44,238 nucleotides of DNA from Sphingomonas palustris (lineage in GTDB: Bacteria; Pseudomonadota; Alphaproteobacteria; Sphingomonadales; Sphingomonadaceae): positions 1 through 44,238 of the forward strand of contig JAMFSI010000184.1 of the NCBI GenBank assembly GCA_026225215.1, written 5' to 3'. Each line of letters begins with the position of its first letter. The stretch's first letter is position 1. The position numbers were made by a program, and so were the translations under genes. The notes beneath the pieces are model-generated. The model saw only the letters and a program-made list of their open reading frames with translations, did not search any database and was not told the DNA's origin. Shown here in pieces: positions 6,376 through 14,604 of the stretch.

Positions 6376-9054
6376 ATGATCCGGACACTCGCAGCGGCAT
6401 TATCCACCAGCGTATGCATCGTCGCGCTGGCCACACCGGCGATGGCGCAGACGCGGGAATTCAACATTCCCGCCGGTTCGCTGAAAACCGCGCTGGTTGC
6501 TTATGCCCGGCAGTCCGGGCGCCAAGTGATCAGCAAGGCCGACGAGGTCCGCGCGGCGCGTTCTCCGGGCGCGCGCGGCCAGATGTCCCCAGCCGCGGCG
6601 TTGGATGCGCTGCTTGCGGGGACCGGGTTCATCGCCCAGGTGGATAGCTCGGGTGCGGTGGCGATCGTCAAGTCGGGAAACGCCGTCGCCGCAGACAATA
6701 GGGGATCTCCAGGGGCGATGGACCCATTCCGACGAGAAGCGGAACCACAGAGCGCTGGTAATGAAAAGCCGCTTGGCGCTTCCGAAGATATCATCGTCAC
6801 TGGGACGAACATTCGAGATACGGCACCCGTCGGCTCAGCTTTGAAGGTCTATTCTCGAGCGGAGATCGATCGGTCGGGAACTGGCACGCTCGACCAGTTC
6901 GCGAGGAGCATGCCCGAAAATTTCTCGGGTGCTGACGCAGGAGCGCTTGGTGGAAACACCAACGCCGCCAAAGGACTTCTTCAACAAGGGGCAGGGAACA
7001 ACATCTTTGGCGGAGCAGCGTTCAACCTGCACGGCTTGGGGCCCGGCTCCACGCTTACGCTTCTCAACGGTCGCCGTTTGGCTCCCGGTGGGTTCGACGG
7101 TTCCTTGGTCGATATCTCACAAATCCCATTGAGCGCAATCGACAGCATCGAGGTACTCGAAGACGGCGCTTCAGCGATTTACGGCTCCGATGCGATCGCA
7201 GGCGTGGTGAACATCAAAACGCGGAAGAATTTTGACGGAGTGGAGACCAGCTTTCGATATGGGGCTGCAACAGACGGTGGCGCTGTAGACCGAACTGCAT
7301 CTCAGGTCTTTGGGCATTCATGGGGTACGGGCAACGTCCTGCTCAACTACGAGTATGACAATCAAGGGGGGCTCGATGCCTCCCAGCGCAAATGGATAGG
7401 CTCGCAGGGTGGTCCTTACTCCCTGATTCCGCAAAACGAGCGCCACAGCGTCCTAATGTCAGCTAATCAGGAATTGAGTAGCAGCATATCCATATCAGGA
7501 AACGTACTTTATAGTACAAGAGATTTTCGTGTGACAAATACGCTTAATGTCCCAGGTCAGACTATAGACACTCTTCAAACTGGGTACAACCATCAACTAA
7601 ATGCGAACGTGAGTCTGGAAGGAAAATTATTTTCAAGTTGGCGTTTCGCCATTACGGGAAACTACTCAAATGTGTCGCAACTCGAAAACCAGGACCAACA
7701 GATATCTCTTCCTGCGTACAACATAAACCTCGCATTAAAAAGTCAGTTGTCCGGAGAGACAAGGGAAAAGAGTATCGACCTTTTGTCAAACGGCACACTA
7801 TTCAACCTGCCTGGGGGAGAGGTAAAAGCAGCGGTTGGCGGAAGTTTTCGGGGCGAAGATTTTAAGAATCTGAACATATCAAACGGTACAACGTCATCTT
7901 CGGTGGGCATGGACCGCGATGTGGCAAGCATTTTTGGGGAGGTCTTCGTTCCAATCTTCAGCGATGCAAATGCGCGTCCTGGGTTACGAAAATTAGAGCT
8001 CTCCGTTGCCGCCCGCTATGATCACTACAGCGATTTTGGTTCCACGTTGAATCCCAAGGCAGGTGTCCGTTGGCAGCCCGTTGCCGGGCTAAATCTCCGC
8101 GCAACATATGGGACTTCCTACCAAGCACCCTATCTCTCGCAGCTCGGTCAGATAGTACGCGCTGAAACCGACAAGGTGAACGACAGCAGTGCACCCGGGG
8201 GTCTCTCGGATGCGCTTATCCTCAGCGGCGGCAATCGGAATCTGCGACCGGAAAAGTCGAAGTCTTGGACCGCTGGCATCGAGTTCGCACCGGCCAATGC
8301 GTCAGGGCTGAAACTCAGTCTCACATATTTTCACGTCGACTTCACAGGGCAGATTCAAAGCCCCACATTTTCGTCGCTGGCGATCTTTTCGCAACCAATT
8401 CTCGCGCCGTTTATCTCTCGCAATCCGCCGCTGTCACTGGTGCAGTCGTATTTTGCGGGTCCCAATTTCAGCGGCGACTTTGCGGGTCTTGGCGCTGCTG
8501 GCGTCAACGTCTTATTCGATGACCGATTGGCCAACATTGCGTCGACAGTAGAGTCCGGTTTGAGCTTCTCGGGCCAGTATGGCATCCCCACATCGCTGGG
8601 AAAGCTGAATCTATTTTTTTCGGGAACGCATCTCCTGAAGTTCGATCTGCAATCTACGGCCACCGCGCCGACCTTTGAGATCGATGATACTCTGGATGAG
8701 CCAACAAGTTGGAAGGTAAAAGGCGGCCTTACCCTGACTGACGGAAACTTCTCCGCCGGTGCAACGGTCAACTACGCGAATGGATACAGGAACCAATTGT
8801 ATACGCCCACGCAGCGTATCGACTCGTGGACGACGGCCGATCTGTCCTTTGGTTACCGCACCGGATCGAGCGGTGCGGTAAAGATACTAAGAAATCTTCG
8901 ATTCTCTCTAAATATTATCAACGTCGCGAACACCCGGCCCCCTTTTGTGAATTATCCCGTTACGAAGGTGGGCCAAAATCCAATCCCTTTCGACTCGACC
9001 AATGCCTCCGCTGTTGGGCGGCTTATTGCCTTCCAGATTACTAAGTCGTGGTGA
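6376..9054 (+). CDS. TonB-dependent receptor with STN signalling domain
   Basis: An 892-residue outer-membrane receptor. A signal peptide ends near A24 (ATPAMA). An STN domain covers about 29-99 (FNIPAGSLKTALVAYARQSG ... ALDALLAGTGF). A TonB-box-like EDIIVTGT lies at 138-144, followed by the plug with FNLHGLGPGSTLTLLNGRR, IDSIEVLEDGASAIYGSDAI and AGVVNIKTRK. A long beta-barrel ends in ITKSW. The STN domain makes it a transducer for the upstream FecIR pair. The next gene, a lasso-isopeptidase-like enzyme, overlaps it by seven bases, so the probable ligand is a lasso peptide rather than an iron chelate. Base composition falls from clearly GC-rich to much more A+T-rich near codon 105, between STN and plug. 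Family and topology are certain; the ligand is inferred. Confidence 0.9.
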   Translation: MIRTLAAALSTSVCIVALATPAMAQTREFNIPAGSLKTALVAYARQSGRQVISKADEVRAARSPGARGQMSPAAALDALLAGTGFIAQVDSSGAVAIVKSGNAVAADNRGSPGAMDPFRREAEPQSAGNEKPLGASEDIIVTGTNIRDTAPVGSALKVYSRAEIDRSGTGTLDQFARSMPENFSGADAGALGGNTNAAKGLLQQGAGNNIFGGAAFNLHGLGPGSTLTLLNGRRLAPGGFDGSLVDISQIPLSAIDSIEVLEDGASAIYGSDAIAGVVNIKTRKNFDGVETSFRYGAATDGGAVDRTASQVFGHSWGTGNVLLNYEYDNQGGLDASQRKWIGSQGGPYSLIPQNERHSVLMSANQELSSSISISGNVLYSTRDFRVTNTLNVPGQTIDTLQTGYNHQLNANVSLEGKLFSSWRFAITGNYSNVSQLENQDQQISLPAYNINLALKSQLSGETREKSIDLLSNGTLFNLPGGEVKAAVGGSFRGEDFKNLNISNGTTSSSVGMDRDVASIFGEVFVPIFSDANARPGLRKLELSVAARYDHYSDFGSTLNPKAGVRWQPVAGLNLRATYGTSYQAPYLSQLGQIVRAETDKVNDSSAPGGLSDALILSGGNRNLRPEKSKSWTAGIEFAPANASGLKLSLTYFHVDFTGQIQSPTFSSLAIFSQPILAPFISRNPPLSLVQSYFAGPNFSGDFAGLGAAGVNVLFDDRLANIASTVESGLSFSGQYGIPTSLGKLNLFFSGTHLLKFDLQSTATAPTFEIDDTLDEPTSWKVKGGLTLTDGNFSAGATVNYANGYRNQLYTPTQRIDSWTTADLSFGYRTGSSGAVKILRNLRFSLNIINVANTRPPFVNYPVTKVGQNPIPFDSTNASAVGRLIAFQITKSW

Positions 9055-11378
9055 GTACGGGATCGCAAGTGAGGGGATCGACTTTATCGCTTCGCTCGCG
9101 GCGCGTTTTGGTATGTGCTATCATGGCGTTGGCTATTTTGCCGCAATCCTTGAGTGCCAAACACATAGCATTCGCGTCGTTTTATGGCCGTAGTCATGTG
9201 GAGGACAATCCACCACCTCGCGGGGCGGAGCTTTCTGTCGAGGAGGCGCTGCAAGTGGCGAGGGTCATTCCGCAAGGAGGGGGAGAGGCAATCTCATCTT
9301 CGCCGAGCGGCTTGAATTATGCTTTCTCGCTTGTTCGGTCAGATCTCGCGCGCGGAGGAAACTGGCTGGAACTCTATTGGGGGGCGACAAACTCCATCGC
9401 GGCCGCTCGTCCCAAGCGGGCTGCGCGAATGTTCACGTTCGACCTATCGTCGAGGTGGGGTCCTTGGCCGGCCACCTACCCCCTATACCATAAACTGGCT
9501 TGGCTAAGCGATCGGAAGATCGCGTTTCTATGGAGCGATGGGAAGTCTCCTATGCGGGTCATAGCCGTCGATCTACCAAGCGGAACGATTAGTGACCTTA
9601 TCAACCATGCAACATCGATCAACAGCTTCTCAGTCATTGGTCGCGATACTTATGCATTTACTGCGGTACCTGCACAAAGCCCCGGTAAAGATTCTGCAAG
9701 CGGGGTCTTCGTCGACACTGCGAGCGCATATCAATTTCTGGTCAATCCGACGGGGACGGCGGGAGTTCCTCTCAACGAAGCTCAACTATTTGTCCAAACG
9801 CGGGGTGAAGTGCATCAGGTTGATGTCGGGCATTTGAGAGCAAACTGGCTTGTCGATTTCAAGCCCAATTCAGTCGGGTCGGGCGGCGTCCTCATGGCTC
9901 CGTTGTCAGACGGCGTTCCGGAAACCTGGAAAGCTTATGAAGATTCGGCGCTGCGCGCGACAATCACCGAATTCACTGCCGACCCGGGCAGCGGGAGCAT
10001 TCAGGCGCTAGCCTATTTGGACGCCGAAAAGGCTCGGCTTCGTCCGATATTGGATGCACCAATCAGCGTCTACCGGCGGCCGGAGGTGCTTTGGGGTGCT
10101 GACGACCGGCCCCTGATCATAGGACCAACCTTTCTTCCGGCTGGACTTAAGAGCGTGCGAGGGACGACCGGAGAGGCGCTGGCCGCAATCGATGTCACGC
10201 TCGGTTCCGTACGGGAAATACCGCTTCCGCAAGGGGCAACGCATTGCCGGCCGATCCGTTGGATCGACGGAAAGACCGTCCGGTTGACATGTGTAGATGC
10301 GTCGCTCGACGTTTCCGTCCCGTCGACAACCGACAGCCGATCTCAAAGTGGTGAAGGGGCTGTTACGGAACCCTTTATGCAACGGGCGGATATGAAGATA
10401 TCGATACGGCAATCGATGAACGATCCACCGGTTCTCGTGGCGACGGAGCTAAAGAGCGGGGAGACCACGGTCCTCATGAAAATCGCTCCGGAACTCGATA
10501 AATATCGCCTTGCTCGCGTGGAAACCTTTATTTGGGAAGCTGCAGACCATCGATGGGAAGGTCGTCTCTATCTCCCACGGGGGCTTAAACCGAAGGCTGG
10601 GTTTCCCCTCCTGATCCAAACCCATGGCGCTCCTAGCGCAGACGTCTTTGCCCTCTTTGGCAACAAGGACAATATGGGCACCGGATTCGCCGCGCAACCG
10701 ATGGCGGCTCGCGGCATCGCCGTCCTTCAACTACCCGATATTCGTGGAATGGGGGCGTCGCCAAAGGAGCCTCAACTCTATGCGCAAAGCTACGAAGCAG
10801 CGATAAAGATACTCGCAGCGAGGCATATCATCGATCCGCTCAAGGTCGGTTTGATGGGTTTCAGCAGGACCGGTTGGCACGTGGAATATGCCCTAACTCA
10901 CGGCAGTTTCAGATATGCGGCTGCTTTAGCCGCCGACAACATGACGACTGACTATGTCACAACGACACTGTTTGGTGGAAATACGGGGGAGTACGCACTC
11001 GACGTTGGGGCAACGTCGCCCACGGATTATAAGGCATGGCTCGAGCAGGCACCGGCATTCTCGATCAGCAAATTACGGACACCACTGCGCCTTGAAGCCG
11101 ACTCAGGGGGTTATCTCAGTGCGCTCGGCCATTGGGAAATGTTCTCAGTGGGCCGACAACTCAAACTCCCAATCGAACTATACATTGTGCCGGACGTGGA
11201 GCACGGTAACCATCCTCTGCAGAATCCTGTTCAGAGACTTGCTTCAGAAGGCGGCGCCGTTGATTGGTTCGACTTTTGGTTGAACAAGCACGAAGATCCT
11301 GATCCTCGAAAATCTGAGCAGTACCGACGTTGGAGGGAACTCCGAGTACTATACGATCGACTACCCATCTCCCCATGA
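9048..11378 (+). CDS. S9-type serine peptidase, probable Atxe2-like lasso-peptide isopeptidase
   Basis: A 776-residue prolyl-oligopeptidase-like enzyme: N-terminal signal peptide (RRVLVCAIMALAILPQSLSA), beta-propeller-like half, then an alpha/beta-hydrolase domain from about residue 520. The likely catalytic triad is S606 in GFSRTG, D685 in EADSGG and H719 in VEHGNH, in the S9 order and with spacings close to those I recall for Atxe2. Atxe2-type enzymes cut the isopeptide bond of lasso peptides and thereby linearise them. In sphingomonads they occur beside FecIR and a TonB receptor, as here. The GTG start at 9048 overlaps the receptor's stop, implying coupled translation. Alternative: an ordinary dipeptidyl-peptidase-like S9 enzyme. 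Family S9 is certain; isopeptidase is likely from context and motifs. Confidence 0.72.
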   Translation: MVSTGSQVRGSTLSLRSRRVLVCAIMALAILPQSLSAKHIAFASFYGRSHVEDNPPPRGAELSVEEALQVARVIPQGGGEAISSSPSGLNYAFSLVRSDLARGGNWLELYWGATNSIAAARPKRAARMFTFDLSSRWGPWPATYPLYHKLAWLSDRKIAFLWSDGKSPMRVIAVDLPSGTISDLINHATSINSFSVIGRDTYAFTAVPAQSPGKDSASGVFVDTASAYQFLVNPTGTAGVPLNEAQLFVQTRGEVHQVDVGHLRANWLVDFKPNSVGSGGVLMAPLSDGVPETWKAYEDSALRATITEFTADPGSGSIQALAYLDAEKARLRPILDAPISVYRRPEVLWGADDRPLIIGPTFLPAGLKSVRGTTGEALAAIDVTLGSVREIPLPQGATHCRPIRWIDGKTVRLTCVDASLDVSVPSTTDSRSQSGEGAVTEPFMQRADMKISIRQSMNDPPVLVATELKSGETTVLMKIAPELDKYRLARVETFIWEAADHRWEGRLYLPRGLKPKAGFPLLIQTHGAPSADVFALFGNKDNMGTGFAAQPMAARGIAVLQLPDIRGMGASPKEPQLYAQSYEAAIKILAARHIIDPLKVGLMGFSRTGWHVEYALTHGSFRYAAALAADNMTTDYVTTTLFGGNTGEYALDVGATSPTDYKAWLEQAPAFSISKLRTPLRLEADSGGYLSALGHWEMFSVGRQLKLPIELYIVPDVEHGNHPLQNPVQRLASEGGAVDWFDFWLNKHEDPDPRKSEQYRRWRELRVLYDRLPISP

Positions 11379-11615
11379 GCGGGCAGTCTTAGCGCTTGAC
11401 CATCGAAGATTTTCCGCCGCCGCCTGATATCTTCCATGACACTGCGGCGCCGCGGACATTGTGCCCTCGCTAAGGAGGCGCCACAGCGGTGCCAGACACG
11501 CTTGGTAACCGCCGCACCCATGCGCTCCGGTTGGCCTACCGAGTGGTTCGTGGGCGAAACTCGCGGCACCACTTCTGAAGTTACACATTTTTGCGCGCGG
11601 CTTGTCTGAAGCGGG
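11379..11615. other. Intergenic stretch without a recognised gene
   Basis: About 240 bases between the peptidase and the next island gene. Both strands have short open frames, but none has a recognisable domain, and none resembles a lasso precursor with a conserved threonine near the leader end. The composition returns to GC-rich here. It may be a junction between two acquired segments. Confidence 0.35.
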
Positions 11616-12926
11616 ATGTACCTACAATCGGCGGTGGCGGACTCTCAGGAAAACCATCGGCAGCTGAGCAGGCGTGATCTCTTCGATCGCATCTGGTCGA
11701 AGCCCATGACGACCAACGCCGCGGAGCTTGGCACAAATACGTTCGTGCTCTCCGCGCTTGCCAAGCGTCTTGGCCTGCCGCTGCCGCGCGCTGGCCACTG
11801 GATGAAGCTAGAGGTCGGACGAGCACCACCTGCACCCGACTATCCAGCAAATGCCGAGCTCGATGCCGTCGTGCATTCGATCGCGCCGGCGAAGAGCCGG
11901 CCGGCCCTGAGTTCGAAGCGATCCGGTGCAGTCGAGCGACCAGCAGAAGCGCCGATCGAACGGTCCGGCGAAGATGGTCCGGCCGTCGTGCTGGAAGTAG
12001 CTTCTGACGACAAGGAGACCGGAAGGAACGAGACGCCCGCGAGCGCTTCCCGAGAGCACAGGAAGGTCTCTGCGACCCGCGCGGCGGCGAAGAAGCTCCA
12101 AGGGAGCGGGCGGACAGCTGCGGGGGGACGCGGCAAGTTCCGCCTGCTCATCGGCGCGGCGTCGGCCGGGCGAGCCTGCACCTTCCTCGACGGATTCGTC
12201 CAAGCGATCGAAGCCGAGGGTTGGGCGCTTGCGGCGACAGACCAAGGCTATGCGGTCAAGGTCGAATTGGAGGTAATCGGCTTCATGATCGAGGAGAAGC
12301 TGGATCGCGTACCGCATGTCGTCACCGCCGACGAGCTGAAGGAAAAAGCGGACTACGATCGCAAGTGCACACTCGCCGATCGGGGCATCGGATACCGGCC
12401 GTGGCGCGCCCCGCAGATCCCAGAACACGATTTCGAACCAAATGGCGAGCTCGTGCTCAAGTTCGATCACGACTATGCCGCTGGTGGCATCAGGCGGACA
12501 TTCTCGGACGGCAAGCGACAGCGTCTCGAAGCTCTGGTCCCGGCGATGATCGAGAATCTGGAACGCTGGGTCGCGGCGGTCAAGGCACACCGGGTGCAGC
12601 GGGAACGCCAGCAAGAGATCTGGGCGGAGCAGGAACGCAGGCGTCGCGCGAACGAGAATCAGGCGCGCGTCGAAGGCTACCGGATCGCGTTCCTGAGCCG
12701 ACAGGTCGAGCGCAAACGCGAGATCAATGGCCTTGCAGACCTCATCGCCGACTGGGAGATGATCGACGAGGTCGATCCCGGGTTCGCCCAGTTGCTCGAC
12801 TTCGCCCGGCTCTACCGACGGTGGCTGGAGGCAAAAATCTCACCCTCCGCGATCGCCGAGCGCATCGCGACGCTCAAGCTGATGGACGACGACGTCTACA
12901 TCTACGATGCGAAGCGGCTCGACTGA
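11616..12926 (+). CDS. Hypothetical island protein with N-terminal HTH-like segment
   Basis: A 436-residue protein of unknown function. The N-terminus (about 17-70) has the pattern LSRRDLFDRIWSKPMTTNAAELG...LAKRLGLPLPRAGHW, which I recognise from uncharacterised proteins on plasmids and islands and which reads like a small HTH with a proline-aromatic hinge. Residues about 75-165 are low-complexity and charged. The C-terminal half has a basic, coiled-coil-prone helix (VQRERQQEIWAEQERRRRANENQ) and ends in a folded segment. It converges on the integrase gene with only eight bases between the stops. A DNA-related function is possible but unproven. Confidence 0.6.
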   Translation: MYLQSAVADSQENHRQLSRRDLFDRIWSKPMTTNAAELGTNTFVLSALAKRLGLPLPRAGHWMKLEVGRAPPAPDYPANAELDAVVHSIAPAKSRPALSSKRSGAVERPAEAPIERSGEDGPAVVLEVASDDKETGRNETPASASREHRKVSATRAAAKKLQGSGRTAAGGRGKFRLLIGAASAGRACTFLDGFVQAIEAEGWALAATDQGYAVKVELEVIGFMIEEKLDRVPHVVTADELKEKADYDRKCTLADRGIGYRPWRAPQIPEHDFEPNGELVLKFDHDYAAGGIRRTFSDGKRQRLEALVPAMIENLERWVAAVKAHRVQRERQQEIWAEQERRRRANENQARVEGYRIAFLSRQVERKREINGLADLIADWEMIDEVDPGFAQLLDFARLYRRWLEAKISPSAIAERIATLKLMDDDVYIYDAKRLD

Positions 12927-12934
12927 GTCCGGAC

Positions 12935-14170
12935 CTATCCCCGCGCTTGCTTGCCGCCGAAATTGGGCTTGAGCACCTTGCCGCCGTCGCGCAACCGGTC
13001 GAGTTCGTCCGACCAGTATTGCATCAGCGTGACGCGCTCGTCCCAATACTCGCCCCGTGTATAGGCGCGGCGAACCCCATTGTTCTCCATGTGCGCCAGC
13101 TGGCGCTCGATCGCGTCGGGATTGAACCTGCCGGATTCGTTGAGCAGAGTCGCCGCCATCGCGCGAAAGCCATGAGCACTCATCTGCTCCTGGGCGAAAC
13201 CCAGCGCCCTCAACGCCGCATTGACCGTGTTCTCTGACATCGGCCGCTTCATCGACCGGAAGCCCGGGAAGCAATAGGTGCCGGTGCCGGTGAGTTCCCA
13301 CAGCTCCTCGAACTGGCCGGTGACCTGTCGCGAGAGAGGCACCCGGTGCGGCCGCCGCATTTTCATCTTTTCGGCGGGGATGTCCCAGACGCCTTGCTCG
13401 AAGTCGAATTCTCTCCATTCCGCCTGCCGCAGCTCGCCCGGGCGGACGAACAAGTGGGCGGAAAGCCGCAGGGCATGGAGGGTGATGGCATGGCCGGTAT
13501 AGCCTTGGATGGCGCGCATCAGCTCTCCTGCACCCTTGGATGTGATGATGGCAGCGAGGTGCTTGGGCTTGGGAACGGTAAGTGCGCCGCGCAGGTCGCT
13601 CGCTGGATCGCGCTCGGCACGGGTCGTGGCAATCGCGTAGCGAAAGACCCGGCTCAGCACGCTGCGCATGCGGCGCGCGCTCTCATAGCGACCGGTCGCC
13701 TCGACAGCTCGCAGCACGGCGAGCACTTCCTGGGCGGTGATCTTGGCGATCGGCCGGGTTCCGATCTTCGGATATGCCTTGTCGAGCAGCCAGCGGATCT
13801 TGCTGAGCGTGATCTCGGCCATGCCCTCGCGTTCATTCTTGGCGACCCATTCCTTGGCCACGGTCTTGAACGTATCGTTCTCTTCGACCCGTGCCCTGGC
13901 GGCCGCGACCTTCTGTTCGTGCGACGGGTCAAGGCCTGCCGCGAGCAACCGACGCGCATCGTCGCGCCTCGATCGTGCATCGGCCAGGCCGACCTCCGGC
14001 CATGCGCCGAAGGCGAGCGTCCGACCTTTTTCGAGATAGCGGTAGTTCAGGCGCCAGAGCTTCGCGCCATTCGGCCGCACCAGAAGATAGAGACCGCCGC
14101 CATCGGACAGCTTATAGTCCTTGGCTTGCGGCTTGGCGTTCGCGACGGTCGTGGCAAATAGGGTGCTCAT
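12935..14170 (-). CDS. int: Tyrosine-type site-specific integrase, P4 family
   Basis: A 411-residue phage/island integrase. An N-terminal DUF4102-type arm-binding domain (about 1-90: YKLSDGGGLYLLVRPNGAKLWRL, LAFGAWPEVGLADAR) is followed by a core-binding domain and the catalytic domain. The catalytic set is visible as R243 (FVRPGEL), H333 and R336 (HGFR), H360 and the nucleophile Y370 (RRAYTRGEYW). The ATG at 14170 begins the family's usual MSTLFATTVANAK-like start; the frame upstream has no match and runs through the tRNA. It lies 168 bases from the 3' end of tRNA-Leu, the usual place for such integrases. All catalytic residues are present, so it may be active. Confidence 0.93.
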   Translation of the reverse strand: MSTLFATTVANAKPQAKDYKLSDGGGLYLLVRPNGAKLWRLNYRYLEKGRTLAFGAWPEVGLADARSRRDDARRLLAAGLDPSHEQKVAAARARVEENDTFKTVAKEWVAKNEREGMAEITLSKIRWLLDKAYPKIGTRPIAKITAQEVLAVLRAVEATGRYESARRMRSVLSRVFRYAIATTRAERDPASDLRGALTVPKPKHLAAIITSKGAGELMRAIQGYTGHAITLHALRLSAHLFVRPGELRQAEWREFDFEQGVWDIPAEKMKMRRPHRVPLSRQVTGQFEELWELTGTGTYCFPGFRSMKRPMSENTVNAALRALGFAQEQMSAHGFRAMAATLLNESGRFNPDAIERQLAHMENNGVRRAYTRGEYWDERVTLMQYWSDELDRLRDGGKVLKPNFGGKQARG

Positions 14171-14172
14171 GG

Positions 14173-14209
14173 GGGTATCGTCCCTGCGAAAGGGAGGAGA
14201 ACGATACCC
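14173..14209 (-). promoter_or_regulatory. Hairpin in the integrase leader
   Basis: A 9-bp perfect inverted repeat, GGGTATCGT (14173-14181) and ACGATACCC (14201-14209), encloses a nested CCCT/AGGG stem. It lies immediately upstream of the integrase ATG and covers the probable ribosome-binding region. It could limit integrase translation or be a protein-binding site. Confidence 0.5.
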
Positions 14210-14337
14210 TCGGATATACCCGCATTGTTCCCGATTGGTGCCGTATCCGCCCGGATTTGACCGGACGGTTATAGCACAAGAAACGGCTGATTTCTCCCGT
14301 TTTCGGGACGTCCACGGACGCCCCCGGAAGTACAAAT

Positions 14338-14360
14338 GGTGCCCAGAAGAGGACTCGAAC
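14338..14360. other. Probable attachment site (att) at the tRNA 3' end
   Basis: P4-type integrases usually recombine within the 3' end of a tRNA gene, and this one is adjacent with the island on its 3' side. The exact core cannot be fixed because no second copy of the tRNA end is found within positions 1-14337; the other junction should lie left of the window. Confidence 0.5.
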
Positions 14361-14423
14361 CTCCACGCCCTTGCGAGCGCCAGCACCTGAAGCTGGTGCG
14401 TCTACCAATTCCGCCATCTGGGC
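14338..14423 (-). tRNA. tRNA-Leu (anticodon CAG)
   Basis: The reverse strand reads as a complete class II tRNA. It has a 7-bp acceptor stem (GCCCAGA with TCTGGGC), a D-arm with GG, and an anticodon stem CCAGC/GCTGG around loop TTCAGGT, giving anticodon CAG. A variable arm follows (GCTCGCAAGGGCG region), then a T-arm with GGTTCGAGTCC and an encoded CCA end. It is the insertion target of the adjacent integrase and remains intact. Confidence 0.95.
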
Positions 14424-14604
14424 ACGGGGTGCAGCGCCGCTTCGCATTGCACCGGGTAGGAGGGCGCCGATAGGCAGGCGGCGGTGGCTTGTCAACGCTT
14501 GATGGCGGTCGAGGTCGGCCATCTTGGCTTTCGAGCATTGCGCAGGCGGGCGCGGCGGTGCAATGGGCGTGATAGCGGATTTGGCCAAGTAAAGGGTTCG
14601 ACAG

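Noticed and set aside
11379..11615. Transposase remnant on the minus strand
   Set aside because: Short frames there have no DDE, HTH or other transposase motif that can be named, and no terminal inverted repeats were seen.
12221..13237. A 338-residue plus-strand frame spanning the end of the island gene and the integrase
   Set aside because: Out-of-frame low-complexity Arg/Gly-rich reading that crosses two well-supported genes.
1..14337. Second copy of the tRNA-Leu 3' end as the other att site
   Set aside because: No repeat of the tRNA 3' segment was found by eye in this interval; the other end is presumably outside the window.
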